64,000 nt of DNA, from assembly GCF_014647215.1 (NCBI RefSeq), contig NZ_BMOT01000005.1, forward strand, positions 186,001-250,000, in the 5' to 3' direction. This stretch comes from Shewanella aestuarii. Lineage in GTDB: Bacteria; Pseudomonadota; Gammaproteobacteria; Enterobacterales; Shewanellaceae. The notes under the pieces were generated by a model, which saw only the letters and a program-made list of their open reading frames with translations, did no database searches and had not been told where the DNA came from. Positions 55,872 to 64,000 of this stretch are shown here, piece after piece. Position 1 is the first letter of the stretch. Each line of letters starts with the position of its first letter. A program made the translations under genes and the position numbers.

Positions 55872-56209
55872 TGGTCGCTAAGATAAATGCTGTCAAACGT
55901 TGGCTGCATTTTTATAAGTTATTGTAAAAAAAGTCAATTTCTACTTACCTAACTACTTACCAATACCTATTTCTATACCAATTTCTATTGAAAGGTACTG
56001 GATGACACTAAATACATTGCAGACTTGATATATTTATTTTATGGTTTTTTTTATGCTGAGCATTTGGCTGCCTGAAGTATGTTTTTTAGTCTATACTCTA
56101 AAAATCAATTCGCTTGGTTCGCTTGGTTCGCTTGGTTCGCTTGGTTACTTTAAGCGTTCTTAGGACGATGTTGCATAAATCTTCCAATAAAAATTATAAA
56201 GGATGCTTT
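55872..56209. other. 338-bp region upstream of diguanylate cyclase gene
   Basis: Contains a -10-like TATACT at 56092-56097, followed by four perfect 9-bp repeats (56109-56144). I see no coding frame that must be translated before the ATG at 56210. Confidence 0.5.
56109..56144. repeat. Four perfect tandem 9-bp repeats (TTCGCTTGG)
   Basis: TTCGCTTGG x4 with no variation, 66 bp before the diguanylate cyclase ATG. The repeat count may vary between strains. Confidence 0.95.
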
Positions 56210-57205
56210 ATGAAGTATGTGACGGCACTTCAGGATTCACAAAGGTTGCCAAGAAATGCTTCAATTGCCTTCCACTTAGCTGCACTGCTTACATTTTTTG
56301 TATATGGTATCTATCGATTCACTCATGATGATTTGTTTTTGTTTGGCGTTTTTTCGTTAGCTTTATTACCGATATCGATTTCATTAATATTAGAAATACA
56401 ACATCGCGGCACCATGTTGCACAAACAAATTACGCTAATGTTAGTGTGTATCGCGATCGTGATTGCCTGTTATTTTTTAGGCTATAAATCGTTGATCTAT
56501 GTTTTTCCGACCATTTTTATCTTCTTTTTTATTTTTGATCTTAAATACGCTTCCATTATTAGTAGCATTTATGCATTAACGTGTTTAATTTCAGCACTCA
56601 ACATTGAAACTTTTGCACTTATTTGGCGTTTTGGTGTTGCAACGTTTGACTGTATTATTTTTGCAGCGATATTTGCTTATATTATTGCAAAACAAAAAGC
56701 GGTGTTGATCCATTTGGCAACTACGGATGAATTAACGGGTGCACTCAATAGAAAAAACTTAACCACTAGCTTAAATCGCAGTATTGGGGAACTTCGACAG
56801 TCAGGTACTGATGCAAGCCTGATATTAATTGATATAGACCATTTTAAAATGGTCAATGACACTTATGGTCACCTAGTGGGCGATAAGTTACTGTCGCAGT
56901 TTAGCGATGTTATAATGCAGCAACTCCCTGTTGAAGCTAAGTTATTTCGTTTCGGTGGTGAAGAGTTTTTAGCCCAGTGTGAAAATTGTGGTTTGCAAAA
57001 AGCATTGGAACTGGCTCAAAGGTTGAAGCAAGCTGTGAGTCAAACTCAATTTGACGGTGTTCCAGTCAATATCTCTTGCAGTATAGGTGTTGCTGAGTTG
57101 CGTCTCAGTGATTCGTTAGAAGAATGGTTAAAGCAAAGTGATATTGCACTTTACGCCGCTAAAAAATCAGGACGAAATAAGGTGATGTCGCGGTTGGATA
57201 AATAG
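56210..57205 (+). CDS. Membrane-bound diguanylate cyclase (GGDEF)
   Basis: 331 residues from the ATG at 56210 (AAGGA six bases upstream); the open frame extends upstream to 56114 through the 9-bp repeats but has no ribosome binding site there. Five or six N-terminal membrane helices (about 20-160) form a sensor without a named domain. The GGDEF domain (about 170-331) has TTDELTGALNRKN, IDIDHFKMVNDTYGHLVGD and an intact FRFGGEEFLAQ site. There is no RxxD inhibitory motif at the usual place (PVEA). It makes c-di-GMP, which would affect motility or biofilm. Confidence 0.92.
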   Translation: MKYVTALQDSQRLPRNASIAFHLAALLTFFVYGIYRFTHDDLFLFGVFSLALLPISISLILEIQHRGTMLHKQITLMLVCIAIVIACYFLGYKSLIYVFPTIFIFFFIFDLKYASIISSIYALTCLISALNIETFALIWRFGVATFDCIIFAAIFAYIIAKQKAVLIHLATTDELTGALNRKNLTTSLNRSIGELRQSGTDASLILIDIDHFKMVNDTYGHLVGDKLLSQFSDVIMQQLPVEAKLFRFGGEEFLAQCENCGLQKALELAQRLKQAVSQTQFDGVPVNISCSIGVAELRLSDSLEEWLKQSDIALYAAKKSGRNKVMSRLDK

Positions 57206-57327
57206 GATAAACAACCAGGTTTAAGGTGTTTTGCAAGCCATTAAAGTAATGCTATAGCGCTATAAAACTCTTACTACATCATTTATTAAATACTAAAATC
57301 AAAGTGAGATATTGATGTTGAGTGAGT

Positions 57328-57831
57328 TCAAGTAAGGTCAATTATGTAGCGGTTGACGATATGCGAGTCACTTTTTATGGCAGAGTCGAAAGCACCGCCG
57401 TTGCTGATAATTGCCCGTTTTGAGGCTAAATTTGATGCATAACAATGAATATGTAGTAAATTGTTACCCATTGAATGCAGCTTTTCAATCGAGAGTTTCA
57501 TTAACAGAATACCTAAGCCTGCACCTCTTTGCGATGGCCGAATACTTAACCCTATATGGCCACCACAATGCTTAATTTGATCGTTTAAATAATGACGTAA
57601 ATTAGTCACACCAACTATTTCATTATGATGAATTAGCCAGAATGTACTGCTTGGTACATAGCCGTAGGGCAGGTTTATGCCTTCTGAAAAACCTCTGATT
57701 TTAGCTAAATAAGCTGCGAAATCTTGATAATCAAAATCTAACACGAAAGGATACCGTTCTTCACTGCCCAATTCATTGATATAACTATGATAACTTTGCT
57801 GATATTCGATGCTCGGTAATACTAAATTCAT
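57328..57831 (-). CDS. GNAT-family N-acetyltransferase
   Basis: 167 residues with the acetyl-CoA binding motif A RPSQRGAGLGILLMKL near 97-112 and the following HIHCYASNLASKRAIISNGG (in part). A YAxxYGYVP-type N-terminus. The acyl acceptor is unknown; it is most likely a small molecule or protein amine. It lies alone between a diguanylate cyclase and the liu operon. Confidence 0.88.
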   Translation of the reverse strand: MNLVLPSIEYQQSYHSYINELGSEERYPFVLDFDYQDFAAYLAKIRGFSEGINLPYGYVPSSTFWLIHHNEIVGVTNLRHYLNDQIKHCGGHIGLSIRPSQRGAGLGILLMKLSIEKLHSMGNNLLHIHCYASNLASKRAIISNGGAFDSAIKSDSHIVNRYIIDLT

Positions 57832-57872
57832 ATCGAAATAATGCTCTAAAAATTGATTTTTGAGCGTACAAC

Positions 57873-57898
57873 AAAAAGCGCACTGGGGTAAGTGCGCT
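57873..57898 (-). terminator. Intrinsic terminator of the liu-atoDA operon
   Basis: On the minus strand AGCGCACT (57898-57891) pairs with AGTGCGCT (57884-57877) over 6 nt, followed by T5, about 30 nt past the atoA stop. Confidence 0.88.
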
Positions 57899-57926
57899 GT
57901 TCAGTGTGATGCATTTTTATCTGAGA

Positions 57927-58583
57927 TTAAAAAACCATCTCAGGTACATGCTCTGGTACAATCAATTTACCCGCAGTTTTAGCGATAATTTCCTCTACCG
58001 AGACACCAGGTGCCCGTTCAAGTAAATGGAATGCACCGTCTTTAATTTCAATAAAGGCCAAATCTGTCATTACACGTTTAATGCAACCATAACCGGTTAA
58101 TGGCAGCTCGCATAAGGGTAATAACTTTGAGTTACCATGTTTATCGGCATGCATCATAGTGACAATGATGTTATCTGCGCCAGCCACTAAATCCATTGCA
58201 CCGCCCATGCCTTTAATTAGCTTGCCAGGGATCATCCAAGAGGCGATAGAGCCATTAACGTCAACTTCAAACGCACCCAATACGGTTAAATCGACATGAC
58301 CACCACGGATCATGGCAAAGCTTTCTGCCGATGAGAAAAATGATGCACCGGCAACGGCTGTCACGGTTTGTTTGCCCGCATTGATTAAATCAGCGTCGAT
58401 AGCATCTTCTGTAGGGAACTCACCCATACCCAATAAACCATTCTCAGATTGCAGCATGACTTGCATACCTTCTGGAATATAGTTTGCCACTAACGTTGGG
58501 ATACCAATACCTAGGTTGACATAAAAACCGTCTTGCATTTCTTTTGCTACGCGTTGAGCAAGTTGTTCTCTTGATAAAGCCAT
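57927..58583 (-). CDS. atoA: 3-oxoacid CoA-transferase subunit B
   Basis: 218 residues, beta subunit. The catalytic glutamate is in QSENGLLGMGE near residue 43-53 and the GIPTLVANYIPEGMQV CoA region precedes it. With subunit A it transfers CoA to acetoacetate from succinyl-CoA or another donor. AAGGAGAG lies upstream, 13 bp after the subunit A stop. It ends the liuBCDE-atoDA unit: it activates acetoacetate made by LiuE. Confidence 0.93.
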   Translation of the reverse strand: MALSREQLAQRVAKEMQDGFYVNLGIGIPTLVANYIPEGMQVMLQSENGLLGMGEFPTEDAIDADLINAGKQTVTAVAGASFFSSAESFAMIRGGHVDLTVLGAFEVDVNGSIASWMIPGKLIKGMGGAMDLVAGADNIIVTMMHADKHGNSKLLPLCELPLTGYGCIKRVMTDLAFIEIKDGAFHLLERAPGVSVEEIIAKTAGKLIVPEHVPEMVF

Positions 58584-58596
58584 GTGCTTGCTCTCC

Positions 58597-59301
58597 TTAT
58601 TTAGCCGCTTTTACGGTGCGTTGTTCGATGCGTTTTTCAAAGCTTGCTTGGATAACGCGATCAACGTAAATCCCAGGGGTGTGGATATGGTTAGGGTCTA
58701 ATTCACCTGGCTGGACAATTTCTTCCGCTTCAACCACGGTAATTTTACCGGCAGTTGCCATCATAGGGTTAAAGTTTGCCGCTGTTTTACGGAACACTAA
58801 ATTGCCCATGGTGTCAGCTTTCCAAGCACGTACTAAGGCAAAGTCTGCTGTGAGTGATTCTTCTAACACATAATGACGGCCTTTGATTTCGCGGGTTTCT
58901 TTGCCATCGGCGATCGGTGTGCCATAACCTGTTGCGGTAAAGAAAGCGGGAATGCCGGCGCCACCTGCGCGAATTTTTTCAGCCAAGGTTCCTTGAGGCG
59001 TTAAAACGACATTTAATTCGCCAGATAACATTTGTTGTTCAAATGTCGCGTTTTCACCGACATAAGAAGCAATCATGGTAGAGATTTGACGTTGCTTAAG
59101 TAATAAGCCTAAACCAAAATCATCAACCCCAGCGTTATTTGAAATAGCGGTTAAACCAGTGACACCTAATTTAACCATATGGTTGATTAGGCCTTCAGGA
59201 ATACCACATAAACCGAAACCACCGACCATCAAGGTCATGTTATCTGTTAGTCCAGCCAGCGCTTCATCATAGCTGTGAACGACTTTATTAAAACCTGCCA
59301 T
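58597..59301 (-). CDS. atoD: 3-oxoacid CoA-transferase subunit A
   Basis: 234 residues, alpha subunit, with [15 protein letters not shown] near residues 21-35, the glycine-rich CoA-binding segment, and [17 protein letters not shown]. Downstream subunit B follows at once. 87 bp downstream of liuE. AAGGA lies upstream. Confidence 0.93.
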   Translation of the reverse strand: MAGFNKVVHSYDEALAGLTDNMTLMVGGFGLCGIPEGLINHMVKLGVTGLTAISNNAGVDDFGLGLLLKQRQISTMIASYVGENATFEQQMLSGELNVVLTPQGTLAEKIRAGGAGIPAFFTATGYGTPIADGKETREIKGRHYVLEESLTADFALVRAWKADTMGNLVFRKTAANFNPMMATAGKITVVEAEEIVQPGELDPNHIHTPGIYVDRVIQASFEKRIEQRTVKAAK

Positions 59302-59388
59302 TGTGCTGTCCTTTTCTCGTTTTTATGTTTAATAGATGCTGATTGTTTTGGGCTCAGCAGCTTAAAATCAGTTTGTTGCCAGTCTACA

Positions 59389-60276
59389 TTAGGCTAATGC
59401 ATTAGCCACTTTTGAGGCACTTTTGCGGCCGATAATTTGGCTAATATTATTGCCTGCTATAGCCAGCTTATTTAGGTCAATCCCTGTTTCAATACCGATG
59501 CCGTGAAGCATGTAAACTAAATCTTCAGTCGCTAAATTACCTGATGCACCTTTGGCATAAGGGCAACCACCCAATCCAGCAACAGAGGCATCAAATGTGG
59601 CAATGCCCATATCTAAGCAAGCAAAAATATTGGCTAATGCTTGTCCGTAGGTGTCGTGAAAGTGTAGTGCAAGCTTTTCTACGGGCACAGCTTTTGCCAC
59701 AGCTTCAACCATTCTACGGGCATTTACAGGCGTGCCAACACCTATGGTGTCACCGAGTGAAATCTCATAACAGCCCATTTTGTAAAGAATTTCAGACACA
59801 CGAGCGACTTCACTGACCTCAATATGACCTTCATAAGGGCAGCCAAGGACACAGGATACGTATCCTCTGACCGGAATATTGTGCTGTTTTGCTTGTTGCA
59901 TCAATGGGATAAAGCGTTCGATAGATTCATCGATTGAGCAGTTAATATTTTTTTGACTGAAGCTTTCTGAAGCGGCGCCAAATATTGCCACTTCATCTGC
60001 CCCCGAAGCTAACGCAAGCTCAAAACCTTTCAGATTTGGGGTTAACGCACTATAGGTTACCCCTTTGACTCGAGGCATTTGGGTAAAAATATCGGCAGAG
60101 TCGGCCATTTGCGGCACCCATTTGGGGGACACAAAGCTACCCGCTTCAATTCGAGTTAATCCAGATGCGGCCAAATCAGCAATTAACTGAAGTTTGGCCT
60201 GAGTGGTTACGGCAACTTCATTTTGTAAGCCGTCACGTGCGCCGACTTCAAAAATACTGACTTTTTCAGGCATCAT
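59389..60276 (-). CDS. liuE: Hydroxymethylglutaryl-CoA lyase
   Basis: 295 residues; TIM-barrel lyase with the metal-site [11 protein letters not shown] near 10, [13 protein letters not shown] near 205 and the catalytic cysteine loop [14 protein letters not shown] near 237. It splits HMG-CoA to acetyl-CoA and acetoacetate at the end of leucine degradation. The start ATG overlaps the liuD stop by four bases (ATGA), so the two are translationally coupled. Confidence 0.95.
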   Translation of the reverse strand: MMPEKVSIFEVGARDGLQNEVAVTTQAKLQLIADLAASGLTRIEAGSFVSPKWVPQMADSADIFTQMPRVKGVTYSALTPNLKGFELALASGADEVAIFGAASESFSQKNINCSIDESIERFIPLMQQAKQHNIPVRGYVSCVLGCPYEGHIEVSEVARVSEILYKMGCYEISLGDTIGVGTPVNARRMVEAVAKAVPVEKLALHFHDTYGQALANIFACLDMGIATFDASVAGLGGCPYAKGASGNLATEDLVYMLHGIGIETGIDLNKLAIAGNNISQIIGRKSASKVANALA

Positions 60277-62297
60277 GCGCTGGCTTCCTTTTCAGCTTCT
60301 ACTGAGGTTTCTTCCACATGCAATAGCTGTACGCCATCGGTGACTAATTCACCACTTTGAAAGTAAAACTCGGTTACGACACCGTCAAATGGTGCTTCGA
60401 TGGTGTATTCCATTTTCATGGCTTCCATCACCAGCAAACCTTGGCCTGCTTTCACATGGGCGCCCACTTCAACTAAATGGGTGACCACAGTGCCGTTCAT
60501 TGGTGCTTTTAATTTATCAGCGCTGTTAACGGTTTCTTCTGCAACTTGCGCTAATACCGCGGTAAAGTGATAACTGCCACTGGGTAAGAATAAGGTAAAG
60601 TCGTCAGCATCTCGGCTAACTGGCACTTTACTCTTGTGACCATTAATTTCAGCAAACAACACATCATCTTTAATTTGCCCAGCCAGTTTTAATGCCTGAC
60701 CGTTTAAGCCTAAATGCAAAGCGCCACCCAGATCTGTCATCAACAGGTTTTGTAACTCATGCTTTTCATCCAAAAGGGCGACATGATGAATGCTGGCACT
60801 GTTGAGTCTAAAACCACTGACTTGTCCCCAAGGAGAATAAGGGTCATGGCTGTTTACGGCATTCGCTTTAGCCTGTTGTTGGCGCAATAACACCTGATAT
60901 AAACCGGCTAGTGCGATGGCAGTGTCTGATTCGCTGTTAGCATCACCTATCAAAGTGTTGCCATAGCGTTCGATAAAGTCAGTACAGAAATCAGCTTTAG
61001 CAAATGCGGGGTGTTCGGCAATGTTGGCTAAAAACTCAATGTTATGTTTTAAGCCGCTGATTTGGTAAGACTCTAGTGCGTGCACTAAGCGTTGTAGTGC
61101 GCGCGGACGAGTTTCATCCCAAACAATTAACTTGGCGATCATCGGGTCGTAAAAGTTACTGATCACATCATTTTCACGAATACCAGAGTCTATCCGTACA
61201 TGACGATTTTGTTCTGGTTCACGCAAGAAGTTCAGTTTACCACTGGCGGGTAAAAATTCATTTTGCGGGTCTTCTGCGTAGATCCGCACTTCAAATGAAT
61301 GGCCATGAATGCGCACTTCGTCTTGCTTTAACGGTAATTCGCCGCCACTGGCAACCACAAGTTGCCATTTTACTAAGTCTTGACCCGTCACCATTTCAGT
61401 GACGGGATGCTCTACTTGCAAGCGAGTGTTCATTTCCATGAAGTAGAAACTGTTGTCAGTATCTAACAAAAATTCAACAGTACCTGCACCCACATAATCA
61501 ATGGCTTTTGCCGCTGCTACAGCGGCTTCACCCATTTGAGTACGTAGCTCATCTGATAAACCTGGCGCGGGTGATTCTTCAACCACTTTTTGATGGCGAC
61601 GTTGAATAGAGCAATCACGATCAGATAGATAAATAGCATTACCTTGACTGTCGGCAAATACTTGAACCTCGACATGACGCGGTTGACGTAAATAGCGTTC
61701 CATCAATAATTTATCATTACCAAATGATGAAGTAGCTTCACGTCTAGCAGAGCGGATTGCTTCAAGTATTTCACCGTCATTTTCAACGATGCGCATCCCT
61801 TTACCGCCGCCACCATAAGCCGCTTTTATCAGTAGTGGAAAGCCGACTTCTTGTGCTTGTAAAACTAAGTTAGCGTCACTTTGATCGTCACCATGATAGC
61901 CTGGTACTAAAGGTACGTTGGCTTTACCCATGATCTCTTTAGCGGCACTTTTACTGCCCATCGCATCAATCGCTGCACTGCCTGGGCCAACAAATGCAAT
62001 GCCATTTTGTTCACACTTACGGGCAAATTCAGCATTTTCTGATAAGAAACCGTATCCTGGGTGGATAGCTTCTGCGCCAGATCGTTTGGCGATATCTATG
62101 ATTAAATCGGCTTTTAAATATGAATCAGCGGGTGCACTGCCACCTAAGTGGAAAGATTCATCGGCCATGGCAACATGGCGGGCGTCTTTATCTGCATCAG
62201 AATATAACGCTATGGTGCGTACGCCCATGGCTTGAGCGGTTTTAATAATACGACAGGCAATTTCACCGCGGTTGGCAATCAGTAATTTGGTAATCAT
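60273..62297 (-). CDS. liuD: 3-methylcrotonyl-CoA carboxylase, biotin-containing alpha subunit
   Basis: 674 residues: biotin carboxylase domain with ATP-grasp ([14 protein letters not shown] near 158, [17 protein letters not shown] near 305), a central BT domain, and a C-terminal biotinyl carrier domain with the biotin lysine in EAMKMEYT near residue 637. It carboxylates biotin for transfer to 3-methylcrotonyl-CoA by LiuB. Start overlaps the liuC stop by one base. Confidence 0.95.
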   Translation of the reverse strand: MITKLLIANRGEIACRIIKTAQAMGVRTIALYSDADKDARHVAMADESFHLGGSAPADSYLKADLIIDIAKRSGAEAIHPGYGFLSENAEFARKCEQNGIAFVGPGSAAIDAMGSKSAAKEIMGKANVPLVPGYHGDDQSDANLVLQAQEVGFPLLIKAAYGGGGKGMRIVENDGEILEAIRSARREATSSFGNDKLLMERYLRQPRHVEVQVFADSQGNAIYLSDRDCSIQRRHQKVVEESPAPGLSDELRTQMGEAAVAAAKAIDYVGAGTVEFLLDTDNSFYFMEMNTRLQVEHPVTEMVTGQDLVKWQLVVASGGELPLKQDEVRIHGHSFEVRIYAEDPQNEFLPASGKLNFLREPEQNRHVRIDSGIRENDVISNFYDPMIAKLIVWDETRPRALQRLVHALESYQISGLKHNIEFLANIAEHPAFAKADFCTDFIERYGNTLIGDANSESDTAIALAGLYQVLLRQQQAKANAVNSHDPYSPWGQVSGFRLNSASIHHVALLDEKHELQNLLMTDLGGALHLGLNGQALKLAGQIKDDVLFAEINGHKSKVPVSRDADDFTLFLPSGSYHFTAVLAQVAEETVNSADKLKAPMNGTVVTHLVEVGAHVKAGQGLLVMEAMKMEYTIEAPFDGVVTEFYFQSGELVTDGVQLLHVEETSVEAEKEASA

Positions 62298-63109
62298 TAT
62301 TTGGCTCCTTTAGGATCCGTGGCATCTTGCCAAGCCGGAGAGCGTTTTTCGAAAAAGGCATTTAGGCCTTCTTGGCCTTCATCAGATACACGAATACGCG
62401 CAATTTGTTCACTGGTATAAGCTAGTGTGGCATCGTCTATTACGCCATCTTCTAAATGGGACACTAAGGTTTTAACCCAGGCCATACCTTGAGGACTATT
62501 GGCTTTAAATGCGCTAATAAAAGGCATGGCTGCGGCGTCTAAATCGTTATCGATTGTATGGATAACTTGATGTTGCAGTGCTTCATCGGCGCTGAAACGT
62601 TCAGCCGTTAACATGAATCGTCTGGCTTGACGATTTCCCATAGCCCGCACCACATAAGGGCTAATCACGGCGGGAATTAATCCAAGTTTCACTTCACTTA
62701 AACAAAAGCTAGCAGCTTCATTGGCAATCGCAATGTCGCAACAACAAATCAGTCCTAAAGCACCACCGAAGGCGGCGCCATTAACCAGTGCGATTGTAGG
62801 TTTAGGAAATTTATCCAGTACATGCATTAGCTTAGCAAGCTCATGGGCATCAGTCAGATTTTGCTCAAAATCCATTTGTGCTTGCTTGCGCATCCAATTA
62901 AGGTCGGCTCCAGCACTGAAATTTTTACCCTTGGCTCGCAAAATAAGCATTTGGCACTCGGCAGAATCGGCAAAGTGTTCAATGGCACAAATCATTTCAC
63001 TGATCATGACTTCATCAAACGCATTGTGTTTTTCTGCACGATTTAATATTAATTCACCCACGCCCTGATTAAGCTGGCATTGGATATATTGAAAATCATT
63101 TTTAATCAT
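62297..63109 (-). CDS. liuC: Methylglutaconyl-CoA hydratase (enoyl-CoA hydratase family)
   Basis: 270 residues from the ATG at 63109, with AGGAG nine bases upstream; the frame is open to 63181 but overlaps liuB and lacks such signals. Crotonase motifs: AGADLNWMRKQA near 70 and AFGGALGLICCCDIAIANE near 105 (oxyanion hole). In liu operons it hydrates 3-methylglutaconyl-CoA to HMG-CoA. The gene lies between liuB (28 bp) and liuD (1-bp overlap). Confidence 0.92.
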   Translation of the reverse strand: MIKNDFQYIQCQLNQGVGELILNRAEKHNAFDEVMISEMICAIEHFADSAECQMLILRAKGKNFSAGADLNWMRKQAQMDFEQNLTDAHELAKLMHVLDKFPKPTIALVNGAAFGGALGLICCCDIAIANEAASFCLSEVKLGLIPAVISPYVVRAMGNRQARRFMLTAERFSADEALQHQVIHTIDNDLDAAAMPFISAFKANSPQGMAWVKTLVSHLEDGVIDDATLAYTSEQIARIRVSDEGQEGLNAFFEKRSPAWQDATDPKGAK

Positions 63110-63137
63110 TTTTAGTGCTCCTATTGATTGAACGCAA

Positions 63138-64000
63138 TTACATGCGGAACACACCAAACTTGGTGTCTTCAATAGGGGCATTTAATGCCGCAGATAAGGC
63201 TAGGCCAACCACATCGCGAGTTTGTGCGGGATCAATAATGCCATCGTCCCATAAGCGCGCACTGGCATGGTATGGATGGCCTTCTTTGTCATACTGCTCA
63301 ACAATCGGTTTTCTAAAGGCTTGTTCTTCTTCTGCTGACCATTCAACGCCTTTACGGGCCAAACCATCACGACGTACTGTGGCTAACACGCCCGCCGCCT
63401 GTTCGCCGCCCATCACTGAGATACGTGCATTGGGCCACATCCACATCATGGTCGGTTCAAATGCCCGGCCACACATGCCGTAGTTGCCTGCGCCGTAGCT
63501 GCCGCCAATAATGACAGTGAACTTAGGGACAGTGGCACAAGATACTGCTGTCACCATTTTTGCACCGTGTTTTGCAATGCCTTCGTGTTCGTATTTTTTA
63601 CCCACCATGAAGCCGGTAATGTTTTGCAAAAACAGTAAAGGAATTTTTCGTTGGCAGCACAGCTCAATAAAATGTGCACCTTTTTGGGCTGACTCTGAAA
63701 ACAAAATGCCATTGTTTGCCACAATACCGACAGGGTATCCATGGATACGGGCAAATCCACAGACTAATGTGGCGCCATAATTGGCTTTAAACTCATCAAA
63801 ATCAGAATCGTCGACTATGCGGCCAATCACTTCTTTTACATCAAATGGCTTTTTAAGGTCAGTGCCGACAATACCGTAAAGCTCATGGATATCATATTTA
63901 GGTGGTTTTACCGGACTGAGCACGCTGGCGATGGTTTTTTGATGGTTTAGACGTGATACCGCGCGTCGAGCAAGCTCAAGAGCATGATCATCATTTTGAG
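63138..64000 (-). CDS. liuB: 3-methylcrotonyl-CoA carboxylase beta subunit, C-terminal part (5' end outside window)
   Basis: The frame is open to the window edge, giving about 287 C-terminal residues of the carboxyltransferase subunit. Marks: ARRAVSRLN, the [20 protein letters not shown] region, [33 protein letters not shown] and the [14 protein letters not shown] oxyanion segment. It receives CO2 from LiuD biotin to make 3-methylglutaconyl-CoA. It is the first visible gene of the operon; liuA and liuR would be to the right. Confidence 0.94.
   Translation of the reverse strand, partial: QNDDHALELARRAVSRLNHQKTIASVLSPVKPPKYDIHELYGIVGTDLKKPFDVKEVIGRIVDDSDFDEFKANYGATLVCGFARIHGYPVGIVANNGILFSESAQKGAHFIELCCQRKIPLLFLQNITGFMVGKKYEHEGIAKHGAKMVTAVSCATVPKFTVIIGGSYGAGNYGMCGRAFEPTMMWMWPNARISVMGGEQAAGVLATVRRDGLARKGVEWSAEEEQAFRKPIVEQYDKEGHPYHASARLWDDGIIDPAQTRDVVGLALSAALNAPIEDTKFGVFRM

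Overview
The window looks like a chromosomal segment of a gamma-proteobacterium of the genus Shewanella, probably a low-GC cold-water or marine species. This rests on gene order (lldP-dld-II / nadK / grpE / dxs-ispA-xseB / pomAB / thiI / gcvA-hydrolase-DUF423-rlmM / NAD-type isocitrate dehydrogenase / S9 peptidase / xni-ppnN / rdgC / porin-phoB-phoR-pstS), on the AT-rich composition, and on the leucine-degradation liu operon at the right end. I see no rRNA or tRNA genes, transposases, integrases, phage genes or CRISPR arrays. The species was not checked against any database.

Layout. 1-1.7 kb: end of a DEAD-box RNA helicase gene coupled to a CobW-type GTPase. 1.8-6.3 kb: lactate oxidation and uptake (Dld-II type Fe-S flavoprotein and LldP), with CRP-like and FNR-like sites upstream. 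6.6-8.3 kb: divergent nadK and grpE, grpE carrying a near-perfect sigma-32 promoter. 8.4-11.7 kb: dxs-ispA-xseB (isoprenoid precursors), with the 3' end of dxs tandemly triplicated as decayed copies. 11.8-13.6 kb: pomAB sodium motor stator genes behind a sigma-28-like promoter. 14-19.3 kb: thiI, a small secreted protein, gcvA, a KANL3/Tex30-like hydrolase, a DUF423 membrane protein and rlmM. 19.4-34.6 kb: NAD-isocitrate dehydrogenase, S9 peptidase, DUF3192, xni, ppnN, a diguanylate cyclase, a TPR protein with a degenerate GGDEF-like end, an M61 peptidase, a GST and rdgC. 34.9-40.3 kb: phosphate-starvation block (porin, phoB, phoR, pstS) with clear Pho boxes at phoB and pstS, followed by the unusual 234-bp repeat array. 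40.6-57.8 kb: M1 aminopeptidase, POT peptide transporter, OmpA-like protein, MscS channel, Tpx, threonine aldolase, hotdog thioesterase, DUF2461, a rimK-centred operon, acyl-CoA dehydrogenase, epoxide-hydrolase-like protein, DUF1097, a second diguanylate cyclase and a GNAT protein. 57.9-64 kb: liuBCDE plus a two-subunit CoA transferase, taking 3-methylcrotonyl-CoA to acetoacetate and acetyl-CoA and activating acetoacetate.

The most unusual locus is the array at about 39391-40284, just downstream of the pstS terminator: four tandem units of about 234 bp. Each has a ribosome binding site and a tiny ORF (22 codons in three copies, 33 in the last) and an intrinsic terminator that points the opposite way. 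In the first three units a promoter-like sequence on the minus strand lies just past the ORF, so an antisense RNA of about 140 nt could cover the start region. This resembles the architecture of tandem type I toxin-antitoxin or small-protein/antisense-RNA arrays, but the peptide is basic and not a membrane helix, and I do not recognise it.
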